A stretch of 64,000 bases of DNA from Cercospora beticola (Eukaryota; Ascomycota; Dothideomycetes; Mycosphaerellales; Mycosphaerellaceae), in the NCBI RefSeq assembly GCF_033473495.1, contig NC_088938.1:1116001-1180000 (forward strand). The letters run 5' to 3'. This document shows positions 1 to 11,007 of this stretch, piece by piece. The position numbers and the translations under genes are program-made. The notes beneath the pieces were generated by a model. That model saw nothing but the letters and a program-made list of their open reading frames with translations, searched no databases and was not told the origin of the DNA. Each line of letters begins with the position of its first letter. Within the stretch, counting starts at the first letter, position 1.

Positions 1-2029
1 CTACTCGTAGTAGTTAAGATATTTAAGGCGTAGCGACTATACCTCGAAGGCGCTATATATAAGGTTAAGATACTTATTAATTACGTTAACCTTAAGGAAT
101 TTATAGGCGTTAAGTAGTTAATAGGTAGATAAGTAAAGTAGACGATATTCCTCGCTCTCTTTAATTTTACTATTAGCTATCGAGCTAGTAAGCTTAACCT
201 AGCCGATATACTATCTAGACGTAGCGACTACGTATAAGAGGTAAAGGAAATAAGTAACCTCCTACTATTACTATAGTAGAAACTCTAGGTATAGAGTACT
301 ATACTCGTAAGCGGCCTAGTTATCGCCCGTATAAAAGCTACTTACTAGGCTTAGTTAGATACTCTAAAGGTAGTTATAGTAGTAGTTAAAAGTAGGAGGG
401 TAGCGCTACTTAATAGTAGGTATATTATAGTAGTAGCTAACTATTCGGTTCGTCTATTTAGCTTTACTCTACTCTTACGAGTCGCTAGCGCTATTACTAC
501 GTAAGAGTAGCTATATACTAACGTCTCGGATATAATTATTAGGTATACTACTATATTAGTATAGCTCGATCTAAAAGCAAAAGTACTATATAAGTAGGCC
601 GAACGCGAAGATATAGCGAGCGAGAAATATACTATTAAGGATAGCTATATATATCGAGAAGAGGCTCTATATCTACCGAACGACCTAGTATTATAGACGT
701 AGATAATCTATATATACTACGACGATATCCTAGCGAGCTATTTTAGTAAGAATAAGATAGTAGAGTTAGTTAAGTAGAAGTACTAGTAGCCGGAGGTTAG
801 TAACGATATAAGGTAGTACGTCGAGTAGTATTATAGCTATTAGAAGATAAAAGCGAAGCGCTATTGCCTCTATAGCGAGATAGCTACGCTCCTACTACCT
901 AACTATTCTTAGAAGAATTTATTTATAGACTTTATTACGAATCTTCTATCTAGTAAGTAGAATAGCTATATCTTTAACGCGATCCTTATAATCGTAGATC
1001 GTTACTCGAAGATAGTAACTTTCGTTCGAATAATAAAGCGCTATACTAGCGTAGAGCTTACAGATATTCTAATTAATAAAGTAATACGACTACGTAGTAT
1101 ACTAGCTAGTATTATAAGTAATAGAGGCTTAGTCTTTACTAGCTAGTTCTAGTTAGACTTCTACTACGAAACGTATATAAAACGTAAACTAAGTACTATA
1201 TTCTACCTATAGACTAATAGTTAAACCGAGCGCGCAAACTAGACGCTTAAGTAGTACCTATATATCTATTATAGTAAGTAATAGGACGACTAGGCGTCTA
1301 TCCTATTATTAGTAGAATTCGCGTATAATAATAGCGCGAATACTACGCTTAAGATATTACTATTTCGAGTAGTATATAGGTTTAACTTAGACCTTTCTAT
1401 AGAAACGTATAAGAGAGATATAAGCGAAGCTCGAGATATACTTCTTCGAGAAGAGATATTAGTAGCGAAGGATACTATAAAGAAGTTAAAGTAGAACTAT
1501 AAAGAGCTAACTAAGCGCTAGTAATAAGTAAGCGAATCTTAGGCTAAGTACTTTAATTAGAAGTACTAGCTAATAGAATTTAAAGTTAGTAACTTAGTCC
1601 TATTATCTATAAAGAACCTCTAGTTAAAACTACTATTAAAGAAGCTAGCGGACAAATTCGCTAGACTATTTAAAGTTATTAACGTAGTCGGAAAGTAGGC
1701 GTACTACCTAGCTCTACTAACCGGCTCGCGGATTTATAATATCTTCTATATATTTCTCTTAGAACTCTAGTAAGATAGCGATATATAGAATACTAGCCTA
1801 CTACTCGTAGATAAGTAAGGTAAATAAGAAGTTAAGAGGATACTAGAAAGCCGTATAGAGAAAAGCGTAAAGAAGTACCTAGTTCGATAGTATAAATAGC
1901 TAGAGGAATATAATATCTAGAAGCTAGTAGAATATATCGGAGATTACGAGGTACTTAATATATTCGAAGCGTAACGCGAAACTAAGTAGCTCGTACGTAA
2001 AGCGAAACTATAGAAGAAATAGTAATACT
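1..2029 (+). mobile_element. RIP-degraded Ty3/gypsy retrotransposon remnant (RNase H end, integrase, chromodomain)
   Basis: Read on the + strand with TAG treated as a former CAG, long stretches resemble gypsy Pol. An ADxLSRR-like end of RNase H lies near 196-235. A degraded integrase zinc-binding region lies near 720-850, with positions expected to be His now Tyr. The integrase core follows, with a VDRYSK-like box near 992-1010. A C-terminal stretch near 1870-1990 resembles a chromodomain of sushi/Tf1-type chromoviruses. Almost all in-frame stops are TAG and there is no open frame of 60 codons. CpA and TpG are almost absent, as expected after RIP. The 5' half lies outside the window. The element is interrupted at 2029/2030 by the copia insertion. 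It is a dead copy. Family assignment is fairly sure, exact element unknown. Confidence 0.8.
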
Positions 2030-2259
2030 TATTAAATTATATTCTCGTAGATACTCGTTAGATAGATATAATATAGTAGAAGTAGAGATAATAAGTAGGA
2101 ACTAACCGAGTTAATTATATTAGTTAGTTATAGGTTATATCTTACTCCTAAGATAGGTATTAGCTAAGTTATATAACCTAGTATTATATAACCTATATTA
2201 CCTAATTCTAATCTCTAAAGTATCTCTTAGAATATCTAACTAAACTATACTTTCTAATA
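2030..2259 (-). repeat. LTR of the copia element (left copy)
   Basis: 230 bp, matching 7730-7959 at 220 positions by eye. It begins TATTAA and ends CTAATA, which after undoing RIP-type changes would be the standard TG...CA ends. For the element, which points left, this is the 3' LTR. Confidence 0.88.
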
Positions 2260-5200
2260 CTTCTACTTAGGCTAGATAGTCTTCTACCTACCTTCTTATA
2301 TTCCTTATATATAGCTACGCGAATTAGATTAAAACGACTAAAAATCCTATCGATAGAGTTTCTAACTAAAAAACTCTAATAGTAGAGTTTCTAGTTACTT
2401 TCTTCTATTTATATATCTAATTCCTCTATATAGAACTAATCTTTTACCTTTCCTTATATAAGTTAGAGTTGTTTTATAAACTCCTAGAACTATAGCCTAT
2501 TCTTTAGTTTAGTTAGGCTATTAGTAACTATCTCTTTTATTAGAATATATTTAACTATAATCTTCCTCTACTACTAGAGATATCTAATATAGTTATATAT
2601 AATATTAATATATTTAGATCTCTTATAGGTATATATATTCTTAATAAGAGTTAAAGCTACTTAATTATCTCCTATAATTTATACTAGCTTTAGCTCTTTT
2701 ACTATATTAGGATATACTTTTATAGTTAGTTAGAATAGGTATTCTTCTACTAACTCTATATAGTCTATCTCTCTTAAGAGTACTACTAGGAACTAAGATT
2801 GCTTTATATATATATTTATAGCTATATACTTAGCTTCTATTATTAATATTATAATAGACTTTTGCTTCCTACTTATTTAAGAAACTAGAGCTCTATAAAG
2901 GAAGAAGATACTCCTAAGGATTAAGACTCTATCTACTTTATCTATTATATAGTTAGAGTCTAAATATCCTATTAGGCTTCCTCTATTTCTTCTAAATATT
3001 AATTCTAAGTCTTAGGATAATCTTAAGTATCTTACTAGTTTCTTTAGAGCTTATATATACTTCTTAGTCGAGTCTAAAATATATAAGCTTAGCCTTCTAA
3101 AAGAGAAAGTAATATCTAGTCTTATTATAACTATAGGCTATATCTAGATACTAGTTTAGCTTTAGTACTCTATCTTATTCTCTCTCTTATTATATAAGCC
3201 TATTAGTTTTAGGCTATTATAACTATCTATTAGTAAGAGAGTTAGGTTAGCTATTTCCTTAGTTATTTCTAGCTTTATAAGGTTCTTCTAGATAAAGTAT
3301 TCTTAATTAAGCTTTAAAGTTCTAACTTATCTATTTCTTATTAACCTTATTCTAAGAATTTTCTCTAGTTCTCTAAGATCTTTAATTTTAAATACTTTAC
3401 CTAGCTATTCCTTAAACTAAAGTATATCTTCTAGCTTTAGTACTATAATTAGAATATTATCTATATAGGTTAGGATTAGAATATTCCTTTCCTAGTAGAT
3501 AAGAAGATATAGGTCTACTTCTAATTATATAAACCTAATTTGTTTTAACTTTAAAATATAGAGTTTGTTCTAGTCTCTTACTACTTACTTTAGTCTATAT
3601 AAGCTTCTTAGGATTTATAGGACTATATTAGGTAGAATTTTAACTTCTAGTAGTAGAATTATAAAGATTTCTTCTTAAAGTTTACTCTTAGTAAATATAT
3701 TATTTATATCTACTTAGTAGAGTTCTAGATCCTTTTTATAAACTATAGCTATAAATACTCTTAAAGTATTATATCTAACTATTAGTATAAAGGTCTTTTA
3801 GAAATTAACTCTAAACTTCTAAGAGAAACCTTTTATAACTAGTCTTACTTTAAACTTCTTAATAGCTCTACTAATTAATCTTTTTATATTAAATACCTAC
3901 TTAGATATAATAAAGTTTACTCCTTTAGATAGAATAACTTTTATCTAAGTATTATTACTTCTTAATATAGTTAGTTCCTTTTAGACTATATCCTTCTATA
4001 TATATCTCTATTTAGAATCCTAAATTATTTCTTTATAGGACTTTAGAATAGGTACCTCTTATCTTTATATAGAGACTTAAGGAGCAATTACTATAAATAT
4101 AGACTCCTAAACCTCTAATAGAGCTTCCTAAATCTACTTCTATTCTTAGCTTTAGACTTAGCTTAGGAATACTTTATAATACTTAGTACTAGGCTCCTTC
4201 TTCTATTTATATTTTCTCTATCTCTTTTAAAGTACTTATCTTATTACTATACTATAAGCTTTTAGCTCTAGGCCTAGTCCTTTATCTAAGATAGATCTCT
4301 TTCTTTTTTAGCTATAGATTTAGTTTTAGTTCTTCTTCTAATTTCTATTTCCTTATAGGTCCTACTATATAATATTTAATCCTTTTACTTTAGAATATAG
4401 TCTTCTACTAGTACTAGAACTAGCTTATCTATTAACTTCCTAGCTTAGCTTAAGTAGTTTAGTAGTTCTACTTTTCTTCTACTAGAGTTATAGTTCTCTA
4501 GAGTTTTCTTCTTCTAGATTCTCTATTCTCTAGTACTTCTTCTTATTCTTTAGTAGAGGTAGTAACTATATAAAGAGTATTTAGCTAGGACCTATAGGTT
4601 TAGTTACTATAGCTATAGATATAGTAGCTATAGAAAGTATAACTACTATTAGCTTCTTTAGAAGTCTACTAACTAGGTTTCTAATAGATATACTACTTAC
4701 TTAATTAAGCTTAGGAATATTTAGCTCTATATCTTCTCCTTTCTTATACTTAAACTAAGTAGTAGTATTATAGGCTTTAATAGCCTTTATATTAGGCTTC
4801 TAGAAGAGCTATATTTTAGTAGTATTAGGAATATATTTAATAAATATAGTATCTTTATTTCTATTTATTAGTTTATCTAATCTTATTTCTACTAGCTAGA
4901 ACTTAGGATCTATATAGACTACTACTTTATAACTCTAAACTCTAAAGTATAATACTAAGAGTTAGATACCTAAAAAGGCTTCCTTAGGTAATACTTTAAA
5001 TCTATTAATTTCTAAGCTATTAGGAAGGGAATTTCTAATAACTATATAGACTACTAAGGCTTCTAGCTAGAATTTAATAAGTATATAGGCATCTTCTAGT
5101 ATTGCTTTTATATAGTCTTTAGAGGTTTAGATTAACCTTTTAACTACTCTATTCTAGATAGAGTTATATACTTTAGTTATATAGAAGGAAATTCTATATT

Positions 5201-7729
5201 CCTTCTCTTACTACTTTAGTATAGTAAGAAGCTCTCTTACTCTATTACTCCTTATAATCTAGAGAGAGTTTCCTAATTATAGCTTAGCTTTTACTTTCTA
5301 GTTTTTAAGAATACTTAGTATATCTTCTCTAAACTTTATTAGGAAAGTCTATTTCTTTCTTAAGAAGTTATTAATAATCTTAAGCTACTATTTATATCCT
5401 AATCTTAAAATAGATAAAGAACTATAGATATTAATAGAAACTAGAGATAACTTTTAGAGTTTTCTTTTAGTTTCTTTCTCTCTATATTTCTTTATTTTTA
5501 CTAAGAAATATACTCTATAAGGTTAGTATTCCTTTAGAATAGGAATCTAAGCTTTTAAGTTAGATACTTTATATAGGTTTCTAAGAAGACTCTCTCTAAA
5601 ATATATAAGTCTCCTATACTAAAGCTCCTACTATTCTTAGATCTTTTCTTAGACTTTAAAGATATAGGCTTTATTCTCTTATTTTTAATTAAAATATAAT
5701 ATTATAAGCTCCTATAATATATTATTAATCTTCTTAATAAATAGTACTCCTTCTAATAGTTTTATTTAGATAACTAGTTTCCTAGATAATAAAATAAGTA
5801 TAGATTTTAGTAGTTAAATACTATACTACTAGCTAAATTAGCTCTAAGAAACAAGATTTACTCCTAGACTAGATATAAAGAGAATATTCTTAAGAATAAT
5901 CTATTTTCCTCTTTTTCTACTTATTACTATATTTTCTATATATATAGCTATTAGATAGCTACTTCTAACTTTAATTTACTTTTTTCTCTAAAAAGGTTTT
6001 AGTTTCCTAAAAAGTAATTCTTAGTTAGTTATATATAATAAAGTATAGGAGTTAAGTAGCTATCTTAATAGTATATACTTGCCTTTTACTTCTATAGTTA
6101 AGTATATAACTTTATTAATATTATTATCCTCTAATAGAGATTAAGATACTTTAGATACTATAGAAGGCTCTATATCTTCTTAGATAGTATATACTTTCTT
6201 AGAAAACTTTCTTAAGGTTTATCTCTTCTTAAGGAATTAGACTTTTAAGTTAAGTTTCTTTACTATTTCTTTTAATACTTCTTTATTTAGTAAAGATCTC
6301 CTTCTAAATATACTTTCTCTAGGTAGTATTCTTCTCTTCTCTACTCTACTAGCCTATTTTAAGTTAATAGTTCTCTTAGCTTTATTAAAGTATAGATACT
6401 TAGTAATATCTCTAAAATACTCCTTTTTATAGAAGTAGTATTTTAGCTTTTTGCTTTAGATCTCTCTTCTTTTAGTAAATATTACTATTTCTTATAACTA
6501 GTATCTATACTATATTAACTCCTCTACTTTAAGAAGTTAGAGAATTTCTTTAGAGTCTAAGTCCTTCTAAGCTTAGATAGTCTACCTTATACTCTTATAC
6601 TTAGCTAGAAGTATAAAGAGTAGATACTTAATCCTTATATTAGAAGTCTTATAGTATAACTCCCTCTAGTTAATCTCTATAATCCTCCTTCTAAAATTAC
6701 TAAAGTAGACCTATAATTTCCTAATTATATCCTCTAGTTCTATCTTAAAGGTTATAAATTCTTAGATAATAGCTATTATATATACCTATTAGACTTTACT
6801 ATATTTCCTATATAGCTTTATCTAGATATTATATACTCTTATTTTATCTATTATCTTATTTTAGTTATCTATATAAAGACTTTCTATTAGGATATAGATT
6901 GCTTTTATATTATCCTTCTACTATTTTAGGCTAAACTCTAAAAAGGTAGTAGCTTTCCCTTTACTTAATAAAGCTTTAGATAAAGCCTTAGATAACTTAG
7001 CTAGAGTAGATACTAATAATCTCTTTAAGTTTAAAATTATTTAGAAAATTTCTTTTTCTTTAAGTATATTTTCCTATAGCTTAAACTATAGTCTCTAGTT
7101 CTCTCTTATTAGAATTAGTATTCTCCTTCTATCTAATTTACTTATTAAATCTATTTCTATAAAATTAAATAAATAAATCTAAACTCTAGAAATATAAGCT
7201 CTTTTAATCTAATTAGTAGCTTCTAGATTTCTACTTTCTCTAGTTACTAAAACTCTTCTCTCTTAGCTAAGATATCTAAGAACTCTTCTCTTTTAAAGAA
7301 GTTAGTTAGATTCTTAAGTAGAGAACTTCTAAAAGATCTACTTTCTTAGAAAGATACTACTAGCTAGTTCTAAGATATTAGTAGTACTTAGTACTTAGAT
7401 CTAGTCTTATCTACTTAGATACTATAGTCTAAAGCTAATTCTTTCCTTTTTATATTTCTTTAGTATACTTCTCTTTTAAAGTATAGTATACTTTACTAGG
7501 CTTTTCTCTATCTTATTTACTTTTTAGGAACTTCTAGCTTATAACTAGAATCTTCTAAAGCTTTAAGATAGTATAGATAGAATATACTTCTAGTCTCTTT
7601 TATACTCTTTTTCTACTTCTCTATCTAATTAATACTATAGGTTCTATAAGAGGTAATATATATTACTTTAAGAATAAGAAAGCTAACTCTTACTACTTAG
7701 AGCTTCTCTATAAACTCGAGCTTATAACC

Positions 7730-7959
7730 TATTAAATTATATTCTTATAGATACTCGTTAGATAGGTATAATATAGTAGAAGTAGAGATAATAAGTAGGA
7801 ACTAACCGAGTTAATTATATTAGTTAGTTATAAGTTATATTTTACTTCTAAGATAGATATTAGCTAGGTTATATAACCTAGTATTATATAACCTATATTA
7901 TCTAATTCTAATCTCTAAAGTATCTCTTAGAATATCTAACTAGACTATACTTTCTAATA
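7730..7959 (-). repeat. LTR of the copia element (right copy)
   Basis: Partner of 2030-2259. The ten differences I count between the copies are all C/T or G/A transitions. It is the 5' LTR of the leftward element and should hold its promoter, now mutated. Confidence 0.88.
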
Positions 7960-8280
7960 ATTAATATAGATACTAGTATAGAAATAAAGACTATATATAT
8001 AAGCTAGAGTTCCTAAGCTAGTAGATAAGAGGATCGGGCTCCTAAGTACCTAATAATATAAGAAATAACTAAGGAGAACTATATTATAAAGGATCTAAAC
8101 TATTAAAATAATATAATATTATCCTAAGGAGAAACAGAAACTATAGAAGCGGCAGGCTATATAGAGCTAGCCGCAAAATATAAAGATATAAGGAGGTTTT
8201 TCTGCCGGAGTACTAGCACGAGGGCTTTTCCACCTACGAAAAATATAGAGCGTGCTGCTTACTCTAGTTAAAAGAGGTAG
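7960..8280 (+). mobile_element. RIP-degraded DNA, probable 3' tail of the interrupted gypsy element
   Basis: The stretch has the same CpA/TpG-poor composition as 1-2029 and directly follows the copia LTR, so it is probably the 3' end of the gypsy element beyond the insertion. A hairpin-prone GCGGC...GCCGC segment lies near 8150-8175. No coding motif is recognisable. Composition becomes normal between about 8180 and 8290. Confidence 0.45.
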
Positions 8281-8547
8281 ACCAGCGTATAAGATTCATC
8301 TATCTATCTAATTTTCTACATTCGTCATACACATCCTGAGCAAGAAATCTCTCAACAACGACTGCAAAGTTGATCGTAACGCACGATGTTTGAGCCCATA
8401 AAAGGATACCCTTCGGCTTGCAGCAAGACCTGAGAGACATGTCAAACACGATGAAAATCTCCCGTGAAATCGCACTATGTCGTGTGTGACGGTATATCTG
8501 CTACGAGGTCTATCGCTGCACGCAATTCCAACGATCCACTGATGGTC

Positions 8548-11007
8548 TCAAGCGTTCAGCGTGAGTGAGACGTCGTCAATCGAGACGAGGGGCGTAGCAG
8601 TAGCCGACCTCCCACAACTCGCCCGGATATTCAAGCTGTTGGGAGTCGTCGAAATGATTGATCCCCTCTGGTCAATCAAAAGATTCTGGTCGGAGTTGAC
8701 ATTCTGCAAAAAGCATATCCTTCCCGAGCCTATATTGACTTCCATGGAACAGGTAGTCCGTACATTGCTTGGGAAGCTAAAGACCACTTTGGCTGTGAAG
8801 TGGTACGTTTGCCCGTACTCAGCAGAAGAAATGGCCTGCATGAGGGTTGCCTCGAGATTCGACGTCGATCCGCCGGGGTATGAGATCAGAGCCGCATTTC
8901 CCATTACATCGACGGTTGTATTGGCGTTTTTGCGGAAAGTCCAGGGCGTGAGAGCGCCGCTGCTGAAGTCGCCGTTCTGGATGACCTGCACTGGTGATAT
9001 TACGGTTACATTGGACCCAGGAACATCTTTGAGCGTCGAGAAGTTGACGTTGTCGACCCCGATACGTATTCCAGGGGAGCTGGAGCAAACGCTGTAGATC
9101 CTGAAGTTTGCGGTCCCGTTGACCCGGGAGACACCATTTCCAACGAGATTGACTAATCGTTCGAATCGACGCCCGTACCCATAGCTTGCATCGAAATTCC
9201 CTCCGAAACTGTCGAAGGTGACACTACAGCCTCCATTTGGGTTCCCTCCTGACCCGAAGACCTCAAAGGTGACCTGAGCACTGAAGGTCCAGGCGGTACC
9301 AGCAACTAAAGTGACAGGCTGGACCAATTCATCATTTGGCACGCCCGAACATACATAGTAAGAAATGTAGCTGTCAATACTCATTAGTATCGTGCAAGGC
9401 AGATCTGGATTGACACTTACGCTTTTCCACCTTCGACATTCCAGGCTCGATTGGGCGAGCAACCTGAAGAACTTTCTAGCCGGGTGTGTTTCCACGGCGT
9501 CAATCCATTCTCAAAATCTCCGTTCACTAAGAACGGCTGGGGAGAGTCTTCCGTCGTAGGATTTGTCTGACGAATGGCAAAATGTACGGCCGAGGTTGCA
9601 GCGAAACGTGAGCCATAGCCGGATCTCAACTCGCACAGTTTGGTGCTCGGCTCCCAGCGAGCTGCCAAACACTTTGTGCCCTCTCTGGTACAGAGATCGA
9701 TGCAATATTCAAGGCCCTCGACCGGAACGCGTGGTACACCAGGTAGTTTGTTGCCTTGGGCGTCCATTGTGCATTCCAGGACATACTTCGAGCCGTCGCG
9801 TGCTGTGTATGGTGTCCCGGAGCCATCGCACTTCGCAGGAGGAAGTGCTTTAGCTTGTACTGTCTGGGTTGTGTATACTACTGTGGAAGGTGTTATTGTA
9901 GTAGTTGGTATAACCGTTACGGTCGGCGTGACCAGCTCCGTCGAGAGTGGTGTGAAGGTGCTTGAAGGGGTGATGTAGACTGTCGGCGTGGTGTACTCTG
10001 TGTGCAGAGGAACAAATGTCGAGAACGACGTAATGGTGACCCTCGGCGTCTCATGCTCCGTCACCTCTGGGGTCATCGTCGAGATAGGCGTCTCGACGAA
10101 AGTAGGGGTTATTGTGGTTTGAGCAGCAACATTGACGGTCTGCTCCTGTCAGTCGGCGTCTGCGGGAATAGGATCTCTGAATAGGTACCTCATAAGTTGT
10201 TGCCACACTCTGTTGAGTCGTTGTGAGTGTCGATGTCGGGGTGGGTAGCCTAAGACAGCCACAAGCAGATGATATCCTGGTTCGAGCTACGCCAGCTAAC
10301 AGTGCAAGACCGGCAGGAAGTCCTGGAACAAGCTGCGGTGACGCATCACGTCGGTCAAAGCCTATACTTGTGGACGTCACGAATTCGGTGCTGGTGACCG
10401 TGACGGTATCGGCCGTGTCTGTGACAGCATCAATGGTGATAGTCGAAGCATCAACGGTCTGCGTAGTGACACTGGTGGCAGCGGTCTCAACGACAAGTTC
10501 TCCAGTAACTGAAGTGGGCTCCGCCGTAAGCTGCAAAAGTGTTAGCAACGGGTCCCCCGACTTTTCGTGAAAGACATACAGAAATTGTACTTGTGTCGGC
10601 ATTGACAATGACAGTGTCGAGAGTAATGGTCGTAGGTTCTGCGGTGACCTGCGCGTCACTTAGCAACGTCAAAATTCAAAGAAGGCTGGTCATACAGTCG
10701 TTGTCCGGGCGGGCGCTGTAAGGACATGGACTTCGCCAACCGAAGTGACCGTCGCTGCCGAAAAGGTGTTCGTCCCTGTCGTAGAGGTAACAAAGGCTTT
10801 CGTCGTCTGCACTGAGGTAACCGTGACAGTCGTAGATTGCGTCTTGATGCTCAACCATGATGAACAAAACGAGCTGGCCTGGGGAAATCCGTTCAATATT
10901 GTTACTACGGCGGCGACTGGGGCACAAGTCCCTGTGACGACCGGTCCAGCATTAACTTGTGTGTACAGGAGAGGCAGAACTGCCCACATGCGGTTCGTTC
11001 TTGGCAT
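8548..11007 (-). CDS. Secreted adhesin-like mosaic protein: Thr/Val-rich stalk, PAN/apple-like domain, two CBM-like modules
   Basis: Five exons on the - strand: 11007-10696, 10648-10580, 10530-10189, 10145-9421 and 9370-8548. Introns are 47, 49, 43 and 50 nt, all GT..AG; the last contains a branch-like ACTAATG. The joined frame is 756 residues. A signal peptide is likely (MPRTNRMWAVLPLLYTQVNA). Next comes a long stalk of TVTVT / TTTITP-type repeats interrupted by a short Cys-containing part. A PAN/apple-like domain follows, with cysteines in the CDGSGTPY..LEC..YCIDLCT..KCLA..CEL pattern. The C-terminal half has two beta-rich modules, each opening with NGDFxxGxxxPW, resembling CBM4/9-type carbohydrate binding. 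Inference: a wall or extracellular protein that binds glycans. No GPI signal is obvious at the end. It is the first gene after the RIP block. Exon structure is well supported by phase; function is not known. Confidence 0.72.

Larger units (their letters stand above)
2030..7959 (-). mobile_element. RIP-degraded Ty1/copia retrotransposon, full length with two LTRs
   Basis: Two 230-bp direct repeats bound a 5.9-kb element. On the - strand the order is gag-like region, integrase, reverse transcriptase, RNase H, the copia order. The integrase C-terminal part is readable at about 4900-5150 (LEDAY..KF.LEAL..IRNSLPN, then EAFLG). The reverse transcriptase catalytic box reads LTYIDNIL near 3450-3480, where active copies have YVDD, so the second Asp is lost. 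The RNase H motif EAKYIA (active form EAEYVA) lies near 2825-2860. Frames are full of TAG stops. Next to the right LTR the - strand begins AGGTTAT, a plausible primer-binding site position. No clear target-site duplication is visible, perhaps erased by mutation. The element sits inside the gypsy remnant. Confidence 0.88.

Noticed and set aside
2025..2029. Target-site duplication of the copia element
   Set aside because: The flanking 5-mers at the two ends do not match, even allowing simple C/T or G/A changes.
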